A DNA stretch of 12,351 nt from an uncultured bacterium (lineage in GTDB: Bacteria; Patescibacteriota; Patescibacteriia; CAIQCM01). A model generated the notes under the pieces. It was not told the origin of the DNA. It did no database searches and saw only the letters and a program-made list of their open reading frames with translations. The position numbers and the translations under genes were made by a program. The stretch covers positions 1-12,351 of the forward strand of contig CAIQCM010000096.1 of the NCBI GenBank assembly GCA_903870305.1, written 5' to 3'. This document shows, piece by piece, positions 1-6,385 of this stretch; the first letter of the stretch is position 1, and every line of letters begins with the position of its first letter.

Positions 1-968
1 CGCTCATCGTGAAGACGATCCGCTCGTTCCTTGATGCGGAGGGATTTATGGAAGTGGAAACGCCGATCCTACAGCCATTGGCCGGCGGCGCGGCGGCGCG
101 TCCTTTTAAGACGCACCACAACGCGCTCGACATCGACCTTTTCCTGCGCATTGCCCCGGAATTGTACTTGAAACGTTTGGTCGTTGGCGGTTTTGAAAAG
201 GTGTATGAGGTCGCGCGCTGTTTCAGGAACGAAGGGATCGACCACTCGCACAACCCGGAATTCACCCAGGTCGAATTTTATTGGGCGTATGCCGACTATG
301 AGGACCTCATGAAACTTACCGAGCGCTTGCTTGCCGGTATTCTGTCGGCGGTTAACGGCGGTTCGCTCAAGCTGGAGCACGAAGGCATGATGTTGGATTT
401 TACGGCGCCGTTTCCGCGCATCAGCTTACGCGACCTTGTTTTGGAAAAGACGGGGATCGATATCAACGTCACCGATACCGAAGAAAAACTGTTTGCCGAG
501 ATAAAAAAGAAAGCGCTTCGCGTCGACGTTGGAAGCGTCTTTGGTTTCGGCGAAATGGTTGAAGCGCTTTATAAGGAATATTGCCGCGGAACCATTATTC
601 AACCAACCTTTCTGACCGATTACCCGGTGGCAATGATCCCGCTTGCAAAACGCCGCAAGGACGATCCCTCGAAGGTCGCGACCTTTCAGTTGGTAGCCAA
701 GGGCGTTGAGCTGTGCAAGGCCTACAACGAATTAAACGACCCGACCGATCAAGCCGAGCGTTTCCGCGAACAGGATGTTCTGCGTGCGAAGGGGGCTGAA
801 GAAGCGCAGGAGACCGATAATGATTTTATTGAAGCGCTTTCGATCGGCATGCCGCCGACCGCCGGCTTTGGCATGGGCATCGATCGTCTCGCGGTGTTTC
901 TTACCGGCGTTCACTCGGTTAAAGAAACCATTCTGTTTCCTACACTGCGCCCCGAATCGGGAGAATAA
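1..968 (+). CDS. lysS: Lysyl-tRNA synthetase, class II (5' end outside window)
   Basis: This is the C-terminal catalytic part of a class II lysyl-tRNA synthetase, which charges tRNA-Lys with lysine using ATP in the cytoplasm. The frame is open from the left edge, so the N-terminal OB-fold anticodon-binding domain and the true start lie outside; the GTG at position 9 is internal. Motif 1 reads FLDAEGFMEVETPIL, motif 2 includes ARCFRNEGIDHSHNPEFTQVE, and motif 3 is FGMGIDRLAVFLTG, followed by the usual ending KETILFPTLRPE. The lysine-pocket segment reads ELCKAYNELNDP instead of the common bacterial EIANGFSELNDP; together with PPTAGFGMGIDR this is closer to the eukaryotic-like wording. The TAA stop is followed by a 33-base gap and then serS, so the two are probably co-transcribed. 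The identity is secure; only the missing N-terminus is unknown. Confidence 0.96.
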   Translation, partial: LIVKTIRSFLDAEGFMEVETPILQPLAGGAAARPFKTHHNALDIDLFLRIAPELYLKRLVVGGFEKVYEVARCFRNEGIDHSHNPEFTQVEFYWAYADYEDLMKLTERLLAGILSAVNGGSLKLEHEGMMLDFTAPFPRISLRDLVLEKTGIDINVTDTEEKLFAEIKKKALRVDVGSVFGFGEMVEALYKEYCRGTIIQPTFLTDYPVAMIPLAKRRKDDPSKVATFQLVAKGVELCKAYNELNDPTDQAERFREQDVLRAKGAEEAQETDNDFIEALSIGMPPTAGFGMGIDRLAVFLTGVHSVKETILFPTLRPESGE

Positions 969-970
969 CC

Positions 971-993
971 AAGAACCAAGAACCAATTTCCAA
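971..993. repeat. Copy of dispersed AACCAAG-type intergenic repeat
   Basis: The 33-base gap between lysS and serS is almost filled by AAGAACCAAG followed by AACCAATTTCCAA. A 19-base core (975-993) is identical to 8145-8163 and, inverted, to 8203-8221. The repeat sits where a ribosome binding site for serS would be expected, and no Shine-Dalgarno sequence is seen there. Confidence 0.8.
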
Positions 994-1001
994 AAATTGA
1001 T

Positions 1002-2273
1002 ATGCTCGACATTAAATTCATCCGCGAAAATCCCGAAGCCGTGAAAAAAGGCGCGGCGGCCAAAGGCGTTTCCATCGACATCGTCAAACTTCTCAAGCTC
1101 GACACGGTAAAGCGCGAACTTCAGGCCAGCGCCGAAAAAACCCGTGCGCTTCAAAAGGAGTTGTCGGCGGCCGTGCCAAAAGCAACGCCGGAAGAAAAGA
1201 AAAAATTACTCGCCGATTCTTCAAAACTCAAGGAAGAATTTTTGGCGCTCGATGAACGACTTAAGCTCATCGATGGCGAGCTTGTCGCCGAACTGATGAG
1301 GATCCCGAATTTGCCGGCTCCCGACGTCAAGATCGCTCCCGGAGAAAGCGGCAACGAGGTTGCGCTCATTTCGGGCAAGCGGCCGCAGTTTGATTTCAAA
1401 CCAAAGGACGCCCTTACTTTGGGCGAAGCGCTTGACATTATCGACGTTGATCGTGCCTCAAAGGTCTCGGGTTCGCGTTTTGGTTATTTGAAAGGCGCGG
1501 GTGCAATTCTCGAATTCGCCATTGTGCGCTATGCGCTCGATATTCTCATGAAAGAGGGTTTTGTTCCGGTCATTCCGCCGGTCATGGTCGGCGAAAAGGC
1601 GATGAAGGCCATGGGCTATTTGGATCGTTCTGCCGACGAGGTCTATCATTTTGCCGCCGACAATCTGTATCTGGTCGGCACCTCCGAGCAGTCGGTGGGA
1701 CCCATGCACATGGATGAAGTGTTCGAGGCCGCGGAACTGCCAAAGCGCTACGTGGCTTTTTCCACCTGTTTCCGCCGCGAAGCCGGTTCGTACGGCAAAG
1801 ATACGCGCGGAATTTTGCGTGTCCATCAATTCGACAAGTTGGAAATGGTCTCATTCGTCCTTCCCGAGCATGATGACGCCGAACATAAACTGCTCTCTTC
1901 GCTTGAACAAAAAATGATGAAAGGGCTGGGGCTGCACTTTCATGTTCTTAACATCGGCTCCGGCGACTTGGGCGACCCCGCCGCTCGCAAATACGACATT
2001 GAGGCATGGATCCCGTCGGAAGATAAATTCCGCGAAACGCATTCGACTTCGACGACCACTGATTGGCAGGCGCGGCGCCTTAATATCCGTTTCAAGCGCT
2101 CGGCCGCCGGCAAGACCGAACACGGCTTTGTGCATATGCTGAACGGAACCGCCTTCGCGATCGGCCGCACGATCGTCGCCATTTTGGAGAATTACCAGCA
2201 AGCCGACGGGAGCGTTAAGATCCCCGAAGCGCTCATTCCTTATTGTGGCTTTGACCGCATTGAAAAAAAATAA
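1002..2273 (+). CDS. serS: Seryl-tRNA synthetase
   Basis: Class II seryl-tRNA synthetase of 423 aa, the normal length for bacterial SerRS. It charges tRNA-Ser (and tRNA-Sec where present) with serine in the cytoplasm. The start MLDIKFIRENPEAVKKG is typical of the family. Residues about 30-100 are charged and helical, fitting the antiparallel coiled-coil arm that grips the long variable arm of the tRNA. The TSEQS segment near residue 226 helps recognise serine. Motif 2 (FRREAGSYGKDTRG, about 257-270) and motif 3 (GTAFAIGRTIVAILENYQ, about 381-398) are intact. The ATG at 1002 is chosen because the family N-terminus begins there. No Shine-Dalgarno precedes it; a dispersed repeat occupies the gap, so translation may depend on coupling to lysS. 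Its 3' end overlaps the likely start of alr. Confidence 0.97.
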   Translation: MLDIKFIRENPEAVKKGAAAKGVSIDIVKLLKLDTVKRELQASAEKTRALQKELSAAVPKATPEEKKKLLADSSKLKEEFLALDERLKLIDGELVAELMRIPNLPAPDVKIAPGESGNEVALISGKRPQFDFKPKDALTLGEALDIIDVDRASKVSGSRFGYLKGAGAILEFAIVRYALDILMKEGFVPVIPPVMVGEKAMKAMGYLDRSADEVYHFAADNLYLVGTSEQSVGPMHMDEVFEAAELPKRYVAFSTCFRREAGSYGKDTRGILRVHQFDKLEMVSFVLPEHDDAEHKLLSSLEQKMMKGLGLHFHVLNIGSGDLGDPAARKYDIEAWIPSEDKFRETHSTSTTTDWQARRLNIRFKRSAAGKTEHGFVHMLNGTAFAIGRTIVAILENYQQADGSVKIPEALIPYCGFDRIEKK

Positions 2274-3405
2274 TCAGAAAACCTGGATCGAATTGTCGCG
2301 CAAAAACCTCCGGCACAACTTGGAGGTTTTTCGCGGTTTATGCGGCTCCGCGACGCCCATTTGGACGATCAAAGCCAACGCTTATGGCCACGGCGCGGCG
2401 TTAGTCGCCAAAGAGATCCAACATACGATTAAAAAAGGCAAAGGCGAGTGGTTTGGTGTCGATTCAATCGACGAGGCCGTTTTGTTGCGCCAAGAGGGGA
2501 TAGCGGCGCCGATCATTGTCTTGGGCTGGGTGCCATATCCGCGGCTTGGGGAATTGGTAAAATACAATCTGCGACTTTTGGTTTCATCGGCGCGAACGGT
2601 AAAAGAATTGTCAAAATTACGAAATAAAAACAAGATTCGCGTTCACCTTAAGATCGATACCGGCGCCACGCGCCAAGGTATTTTTCCCGAACAGGCGCTG
2701 GCGATGGCCCACATGATCCGCGCCGCCGGAGTCATCCTTGAAGGTGCGGCTATGCACTTTGCCAATATTGAGGATGTCGACAACCCGACCTACGGCGATC
2801 TGCAGATCGAGCGTTTCACGCACGCCATTTCGCTGATCGAGGCCAGCGGTTTTGCGCTTCCGGTCATTCATGCGGCTTGCAGCGCTGCGATCATGACCCG
2901 GCCGGAAACGGTTTTAACGGCGGCGCGAATAGGGATCGGTCTTTACGGGCTTAATCCGTCCGCGCTTGTCGCCGCTCGCTATAAAAAACAAAAACGCGGC
3001 GCGGAACTCAAGCCGGTGCTTTCATGGCGCTCGCGCATCGCGCTTCTTAAACAGGTCAAGACAGGAACGCCGGTGGGTTATGGTCTTACGGAAAAGACAA
3101 AAAAGCCCACGATGATCGCCATTGTCCCGGTCGGATACGCCGACGGTTACGACCGGTCGCTGTCCTCATGCGGTCACGTGTTGATCAACGGCAAAAAATG
3201 CCGCGTCATGGGCCGCGTTTGCATGAACATGATCATTGTCGATGCCACGTCGGCCGCCCGCGCGAAAGAGAACGATATTGTCACGCTTATCGGGCGCGAC
3301 GGAAAGCGCGCAGTATCGGCCGATGAATTGGCGGAATGCGCCGGTACGATCAATTACGAGGTCGTCGCCCGTCTCGCCGAACATATCACCCGGATCGTTA
3401 TATGA
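2245..3405 (+). CDS. alr: Alanine racemase
   Basis: PLP-dependent alanine racemase of about 386 aa, which converts L-alanine to D-alanine for peptidoglycan. The PLP lysine lies in TIKANAYGHGA (Lys43 from the GTG start). KIDTGATRQGI carries the substrate-binding arginine, ARIGIGLYG the arginine facing the PLP ring nitrogen, and PVGYGLT the second catalytic tyrosine. GTINYEVVARL is the usual C-terminal signature. The segment normally reading RVCMD is RVCMNM here, a small departure. The start is uncertain: GTG 2245, TTG 2251 and TTG 2260 are all in frame, and each makes the gene overlap the end of serS (stop at 2271-2273). None has a clear ribosome binding site, so translational coupling is likely. 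The stop TGA 3403-3405 overlaps the next ATG in an ATGA arrangement. Confidence 0.95.
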   Translation: MALTALKKNNQKTWIELSRKNLRHNLEVFRGLCGSATPIWTIKANAYGHGAALVAKEIQHTIKKGKGEWFGVDSIDEAVLLRQEGIAAPIIVLGWVPYPRLGELVKYNLRLLVSSARTVKELSKLRNKNKIRVHLKIDTGATRQGIFPEQALAMAHMIRAAGVILEGAAMHFANIEDVDNPTYGDLQIERFTHAISLIEASGFALPVIHAACSAAIMTRPETVLTAARIGIGLYGLNPSALVAARYKKQKRGAELKPVLSWRSRIALLKQVKTGTPVGYGLTEKTKKPTMIAIVPVGYADGYDRSLSSCGHVLINGKKCRVMGRVCMNMIIVDATSAARAKENDIVTLIGRDGKRAVSADELAECAGTINYEVVARLAEHITRIVI

Positions 3406-4217
3406 AACGCGTTCGCGATTTCCATTCGCAATCATGGGACAATCCGTTCTTTGACCGCTCGCTCGAGCGCCCGCGACTTTTGATCCTTCGTTCGGTCGGG
3501 TTTGTTGTTGCCTCGGCCGCCATAATCTATGTTTTTGCATATTCGCCGCTTTTGCGCATCGGAAAAGTGACCGTTAACGGAACTGTGAACATCGACCCTA
3601 TCATGGTGAAGGCCGCCGCCGCGCAAACACTTGCCGGTTACGATTATTATGTGGTCCCCAAGGATCATTATTTCGAACTTCCGACCATCGGCGTAAAGAA
3701 TTATATTATGGCGCGTTTTCCCGATCTGTTATCCGTCGATGTTAAAAAACATTTTGAACGACTAGAGGTGACGGTCATGGAACGCCAGCCGACCTATCGT
3801 CTCATGATAGGGGACAAGTCGTATCTTTTGGACCAAGAAGGCAAAGGCCTGCGCGAAGCGGTGAAGGGCGAAGGCGATTCGCTTATCGCGCTTTCCAATG
3901 ACAGTACAATCTTTGAGCCGGGGAAAGTTCTTGTTCAACCGGATTGGCTTCAGGCCGTTATCGATCTCCATAAATATTTTGCGACACAAGTGGGGATCCG
4001 CGATCAATTGTTTAAATTTGATCCGTTGAACGATGACCTTGAAGTCATCACGGTCGAAGGTTGGTATGCGGTTTTTGATCCGCACGTCGATGTTCCGGAT
4101 CAATTAAAAACTTTATCGTCGGCGCTGGCCGGAAAATTCAACCCCGCCGCCAGAAAACAGCTTTTATACATCGACGCGCGCTTTGGCGACAAAATTTTTT
4201 ATAAAGCGAACCAATAG
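3402..4217 (+). CDS. ftsQ: FtsQ-type cell division protein (POTRA domain)
   Basis: A 271-aa single-pass membrane protein of the FtsQ/DivIB type, which links early and late division proteins at the septum. A short basic cytoplasmic N-terminus (MKRVRDFHSQSWDNPFF) precedes one membrane segment at about 26-48. A POTRA-like segment starts at about 52 (RIGKVTVNGTVNIDP). The family C-terminal beta motif is clear at about 255-268 (LLYIDARFGDKIFYK). The ATG at 3402 is chosen because it overlaps the alr stop as ATGA and leaves a normal N-terminus; an open extension to 3336 lies wholly inside alr. Its position after alr fits a cell-wall and division operon, although the usual partner ftsA does not follow. 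No strong terminator was found just downstream. The family is divergent in sequence, so the call rests on architecture plus the C-terminal motif. Confidence 0.85.
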   Translation: MKRVRDFHSQSWDNPFFDRSLERPRLLILRSVGFVVASAAIIYVFAYSPLLRIGKVTVNGTVNIDPIMVKAAAAQTLAGYDYYVVPKDHYFELPTIGVKNYIMARFPDLLSVDVKKHFERLEVTVMERQPTYRLMIGDKSYLLDQEGKGLREAVKGEGDSLIALSNDSTIFEPGKVLVQPDWLQAVIDLHKYFATQVGIRDQLFKFDPLNDDLEVITVEGWYAVFDPHVDVPDQLKTLSSALAGKFNPAARKQLLYIDARFGDKIFYKANQ

Positions 4218-4299
4218 GACGGGTATTTTGGTTTTTGGTAAAAACGTCCGACCATAGGATGCCCTAGGACGATTTGGGTGGTATGTTGATACCTTGGTT

Positions 4300-4331
4300 G
4301 AATGTCGAATGATGAATGATGAATGATGAAT
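4300..4331. repeat. Heptanucleotide tandem repeat (GAATGAT)
   Basis: One degenerate unit (GAATGTC), three exact GAATGAT units (4307-4327) and a partial unit GAAT lie head to tail. The 7-base period is not a multiple of three, and the repeat lies outside any credible gene. It is a simple low-copy tandem repeat of a kind common in the intergenic DNA of Patescibacteria-like genomes. Confidence 0.85.
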
Positions 4332-4403
4332 TACGACGCCGAGGTGTATAGAGGTCACGAGTTTATTTGATCAGCGTTAAATCAGCACGAGTGTCAATAA
4401 CAG

Positions 4404-4461
4404 GCGTTTGTTTTGCGACGATTGGCTTTAGGGGAATTGCCAAGCGTTGTAAAACAAACGC
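4404..4461. repeat. Inverted repeat / hairpin 1 (23-base arms)
   Basis: Arm 4404-4426 pairs with arm 4439-4461 around a 12-base loop (TTTAGGGGAATT). The first 11 bases pair perfectly (GCGTTTGTTTT with AAAACAAACGC). Of the remaining 12 positions, two would be G-U pairs in RNA read on the + strand and one is an A-G mismatch. The hairpin ends exactly where hairpin 2 begins. The G-U compatibility hints at function as RNA rather than only as DNA, but this is weak evidence. Confidence 0.85.
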
Positions 4462-4512
4462 TATCTTATGCGACACTAGCTTTTTCGGATATGGCTAGTG
4501 TCGCATAAGATA
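4462..4512. repeat. Inverted repeat / hairpin 2 (19-base perfect arms)
   Basis: Arm 4462-4480 (TATCTTATGCGACACTAGC) is perfectly complementary to arm 4494-4512 around a 13-base loop. It abuts hairpin 1 with no spacer. No T-run follows either arm closely, so it is not a textbook intrinsic terminator. The arms contain TGCGACA / TGTCGCA, a word that recurs at 4565-4571 and, in altered form (TGCGACG), at 4414-4420 in hairpin 1. Confidence 0.9.
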
Positions 4513-4651
4513 TATTGAACGACGCATGATATATTATATTTCAACATTCACGGCCCTATCCCCCATGCGACAAATTTTGTAATTTAACTGAGATCGTGGT
4601 TTGTAAAAACAAGCGGCGTTTTTTTAAAGCGCAATAAAAATCAAAATATTG

Positions 4652-4657
4652 TATAAT
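4652..4657 (+). promoter_or_regulatory. Putative -10 box (TATAAT) for the secreted-protein gene
   Basis: A perfect TATAAT ends six bases before the ATG at 4664. A start site the usual seven or so bases downstream would fall on or next to that ATG, giving a leaderless mRNA, in keeping with the lack of any Shine-Dalgarno sequence. No convincing -35 box is seen at the normal distance (GCGCAA at 17 bases). Confidence 0.5.
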
Positions 4658-4663
4658 AATTAC

Positions 4664-6385
4664 ATGAAATGCCGATCGTGTTTAAAATTCATTGTTTTGG
4701 CTGTTTTGCTCGTCCCCTTTTGGGGTGTTCGCGCCGCCTATACTCCCACCGCCGGCGACCTGGTCAAAGGAAGCTCATCGGCGGTTTACTACGTGACTTC
4801 AGATGGAAAACGCATGGCTTTTCCAAATGAAGCGGCATATTTTTCATGGTATACGAATTTTAACGGCGTAAAGACGATCTCTGATGACGACCTGGCGGCT
4901 TTGACGCTCACGGGTCTCGTCACCATGCGGCCCGGCGTTGAGATCGTTAAAACCGGATCCAACCCAAAGGTTTATGCCGTTTCTCACGGCGGAACCTTGC
5001 GTTGGATAACCACTGAAGCGATGGCGCAAATGATCTTTGGTGCGGATTGGATAAACAAGATCGTTACTATTCCCGATGCGTTCCTCACCGCATATAAATA
5101 CGGCGTTGATATCACCGGCGCCGGACAATATTGGTGGGCCAAAGAACGTGACGCCTCGCCTGACATTGCCTCTGATCTTGATCCGCTAAAGGCGCCCGAT
5201 GCTGTTCCCGTGGTCGCGCCTGTTGCGCCCGAAGCTACAGCTCAACCTCCTGCGACAACTCCTGCCGCCTCGCCGCCCGCCTCGACCGGCGTCGTAACAA
5301 AGAACGTCCTGTTCATTCTTTGGGACCCCAAACGGCCGCAAGATGCGGCTCCCGACAAGTCGGTGCTGGAACGAGTGGTCTATGGCGCCGCGCCCAGCGT
5401 TGCCGATTATTTCGACAAACAATCGAACGGTAAGGTGAAGATAGTTAATGCGGGGATCCTCGGCTGGTATTCTGCGGACAAACCGCCCGAGCACTATTGG
5501 TCCGATGACTCCTTTATCCATAATAACGACGGTTTTAAAACGGGCGCCGCCGAGCGCACCGCCGAAGCGGTCAAGAAAGCCGAACCGGATTTTGACTTCA
5601 AGAAATACGATGCGAACAGCGACGGAGTTTTGTCTTCCGACGAATTGGCGGTCATTGTGGTTATTCCGCAGTACGGGGATCCCGTCGACGAGATTGATAA
5701 TGTATATTCGGACGAATTAAAGGCAACGCCGATCGCCGTAGACGGCGTAACGATCAATAAGGTCGGTGAACTCTATATCGGCACGCCGCTCGGTTCGACG
5801 CCGGAGTTTGGTGCGATCACCCATTGTTTTGCAAAATATATTTTCAATTTGAATGACATCTCCGTCGGCGCGTTCTCGCTCATGAGCAATCCTCACACTG
5901 ACCTTAATCTTGATCCGTATACCAGGGCAAGCAAAGGATGGCTTGCGCCCAAGGTCATTCCAAAGGTTCAGGAAATAAGCGTGCAGACACTACCCGCCGA
6001 CGGCTCGGCGATCAGGATAGACCGCGATCAGCCCAACGGGCCGTCGTTGGGTGCCGAATATTTCCTCATTGAAAATCGCGCTCGCGGATACTATGACAAC
6101 TCGCTTCCCGACACCGGCATAGCGATATGGGACGTGAGTGGCGGCAGTGTTTTATTGGTCCGGCTCGATAATACCGACTCGCCGCCGGACGACACGCGCG
6201 CCCTTTGGCACTTGAGCGACAACCCCCTCGCCAGTATCGCTCGAGAACTTAATTGGTCCGATGGGGCGCGAAGCGGTGTCCGTCTTTTGAACCTTGGAAC
6301 GGCAAGCCCCGTCATGTCCTTTACCTTGGAAAAAAAGATCTTAACATTGCAAGATCTCGCGCCCATCCCCTCGCCCATTCAATAG
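4664..6385 (+). CDS. Secreted protein with M6 peptidase-like domain lacking the zinc site
   Basis: A 573-aa exported protein of unknown function. Residues 1-24 form a signal peptide (basic start, LKFIVLAVLLVPFWG core, likely cleavage after VRA). Residues about 26-165 hold two related modules: one reads DGKRMAFPNEAAYFSWYTNF, the other VYAVSHGGTLRWITTEAM. A Pro/Ala-rich linker spans about 180-208. From about 211 on the protein resembles M6 (immune inhibitor A-like) metallopeptidases: VADYFDKQSNGKVKI, an EF-hand-like loop DANSDGVLSSDE (316-327), FSLMSNPH, GWLAPKVI, and YFLIENRARGYYDNSLPDTG. Where the family has HExxH, this protein has HCFAK (387-391), so the catalytic Glu and second His are lost and it is probably not an active zinc protease. 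The ATG is preferred over TTG 4649, which overlaps the -10 box. It ends converging on dinB with a 7-base overlap. Confidence 0.85.
   Translation: MKCRSCLKFIVLAVLLVPFWGVRAAYTPTAGDLVKGSSSAVYYVTSDGKRMAFPNEAAYFSWYTNFNGVKTISDDDLAALTLTGLVTMRPGVEIVKTGSNPKVYAVSHGGTLRWITTEAMAQMIFGADWINKIVTIPDAFLTAYKYGVDITGAGQYWWAKERDASPDIASDLDPLKAPDAVPVVAPVAPEATAQPPATTPAASPPASTGVVTKNVLFILWDPKRPQDAAPDKSVLERVVYGAAPSVADYFDKQSNGKVKIVNAGILGWYSADKPPEHYWSDDSFIHNNDGFKTGAAERTAEAVKKAEPDFDFKKYDANSDGVLSSDELAVIVVIPQYGDPVDEIDNVYSDELKATPIAVDGVTINKVGELYIGTPLGSTPEFGAITHCFAKYIFNLNDISVGAFSLMSNPHTDLNLDPYTRASKGWLAPKVIPKVQEISVQTLPADGSAIRIDRDQPNGPSLGAEYFLIENRARGYYDNSLPDTGIAIWDVSGGSVLLVRLDNTDSPPDDTRALWHLSDNPLASIARELNWSDGARSGVRLLNLGTASPVMSFTLEKKILTLQDLAPIPSPIQ

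Larger units (their letters stand above)
4218..4663. other. 446-base intergenic region with repeats and hairpins
   Basis: This gap separates ftsQ from the secreted-protein gene and is AT-richer than its neighbours. It holds a weak hairpin at 4231-4245 (GTTTTT-GGT-AAAAAC) that could be a poor ftsQ terminator, a heptanucleotide tandem repeat (4300-4331), two adjacent strong hairpins (4404-4512), a further ATGCGACA word (4564-4571), and a -10 box at 4652-4657. No credible coding sequence was seen: the open frames on both strands run through the repeats and give low-complexity peptides. Confidence 0.75.

Noticed and set aside
4231..4245. Hairpin GTTTTT-GGT-AAAAAC as the ftsQ terminator
   Set aside because: The stem is short and made of A-T pairs apart from one G-C, the loop is only three bases, and no T-run follows, so it was not listed as a terminator.
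4164..4358. 64-codon open frame on the - strand after ftsQ
   Set aside because: It reads through the GAATGAT repeat (HHSSFIIRHS-like peptide) and has no supporting motif.
4404..4512. Integron attC site
   Set aside because: The folded repeats suggest it, but consensus R boxes at the ends (GTTRRRY type) are not present and no integrase or cassette is nearby.
4502..4529. dif-like chromosome resolution site next to hairpin 2
   Set aside because: CGCATAA plus a TATA centre resembles one Xer arm, but the second arm (TTGAACGACGC) does not match, so a dif call is not supported.
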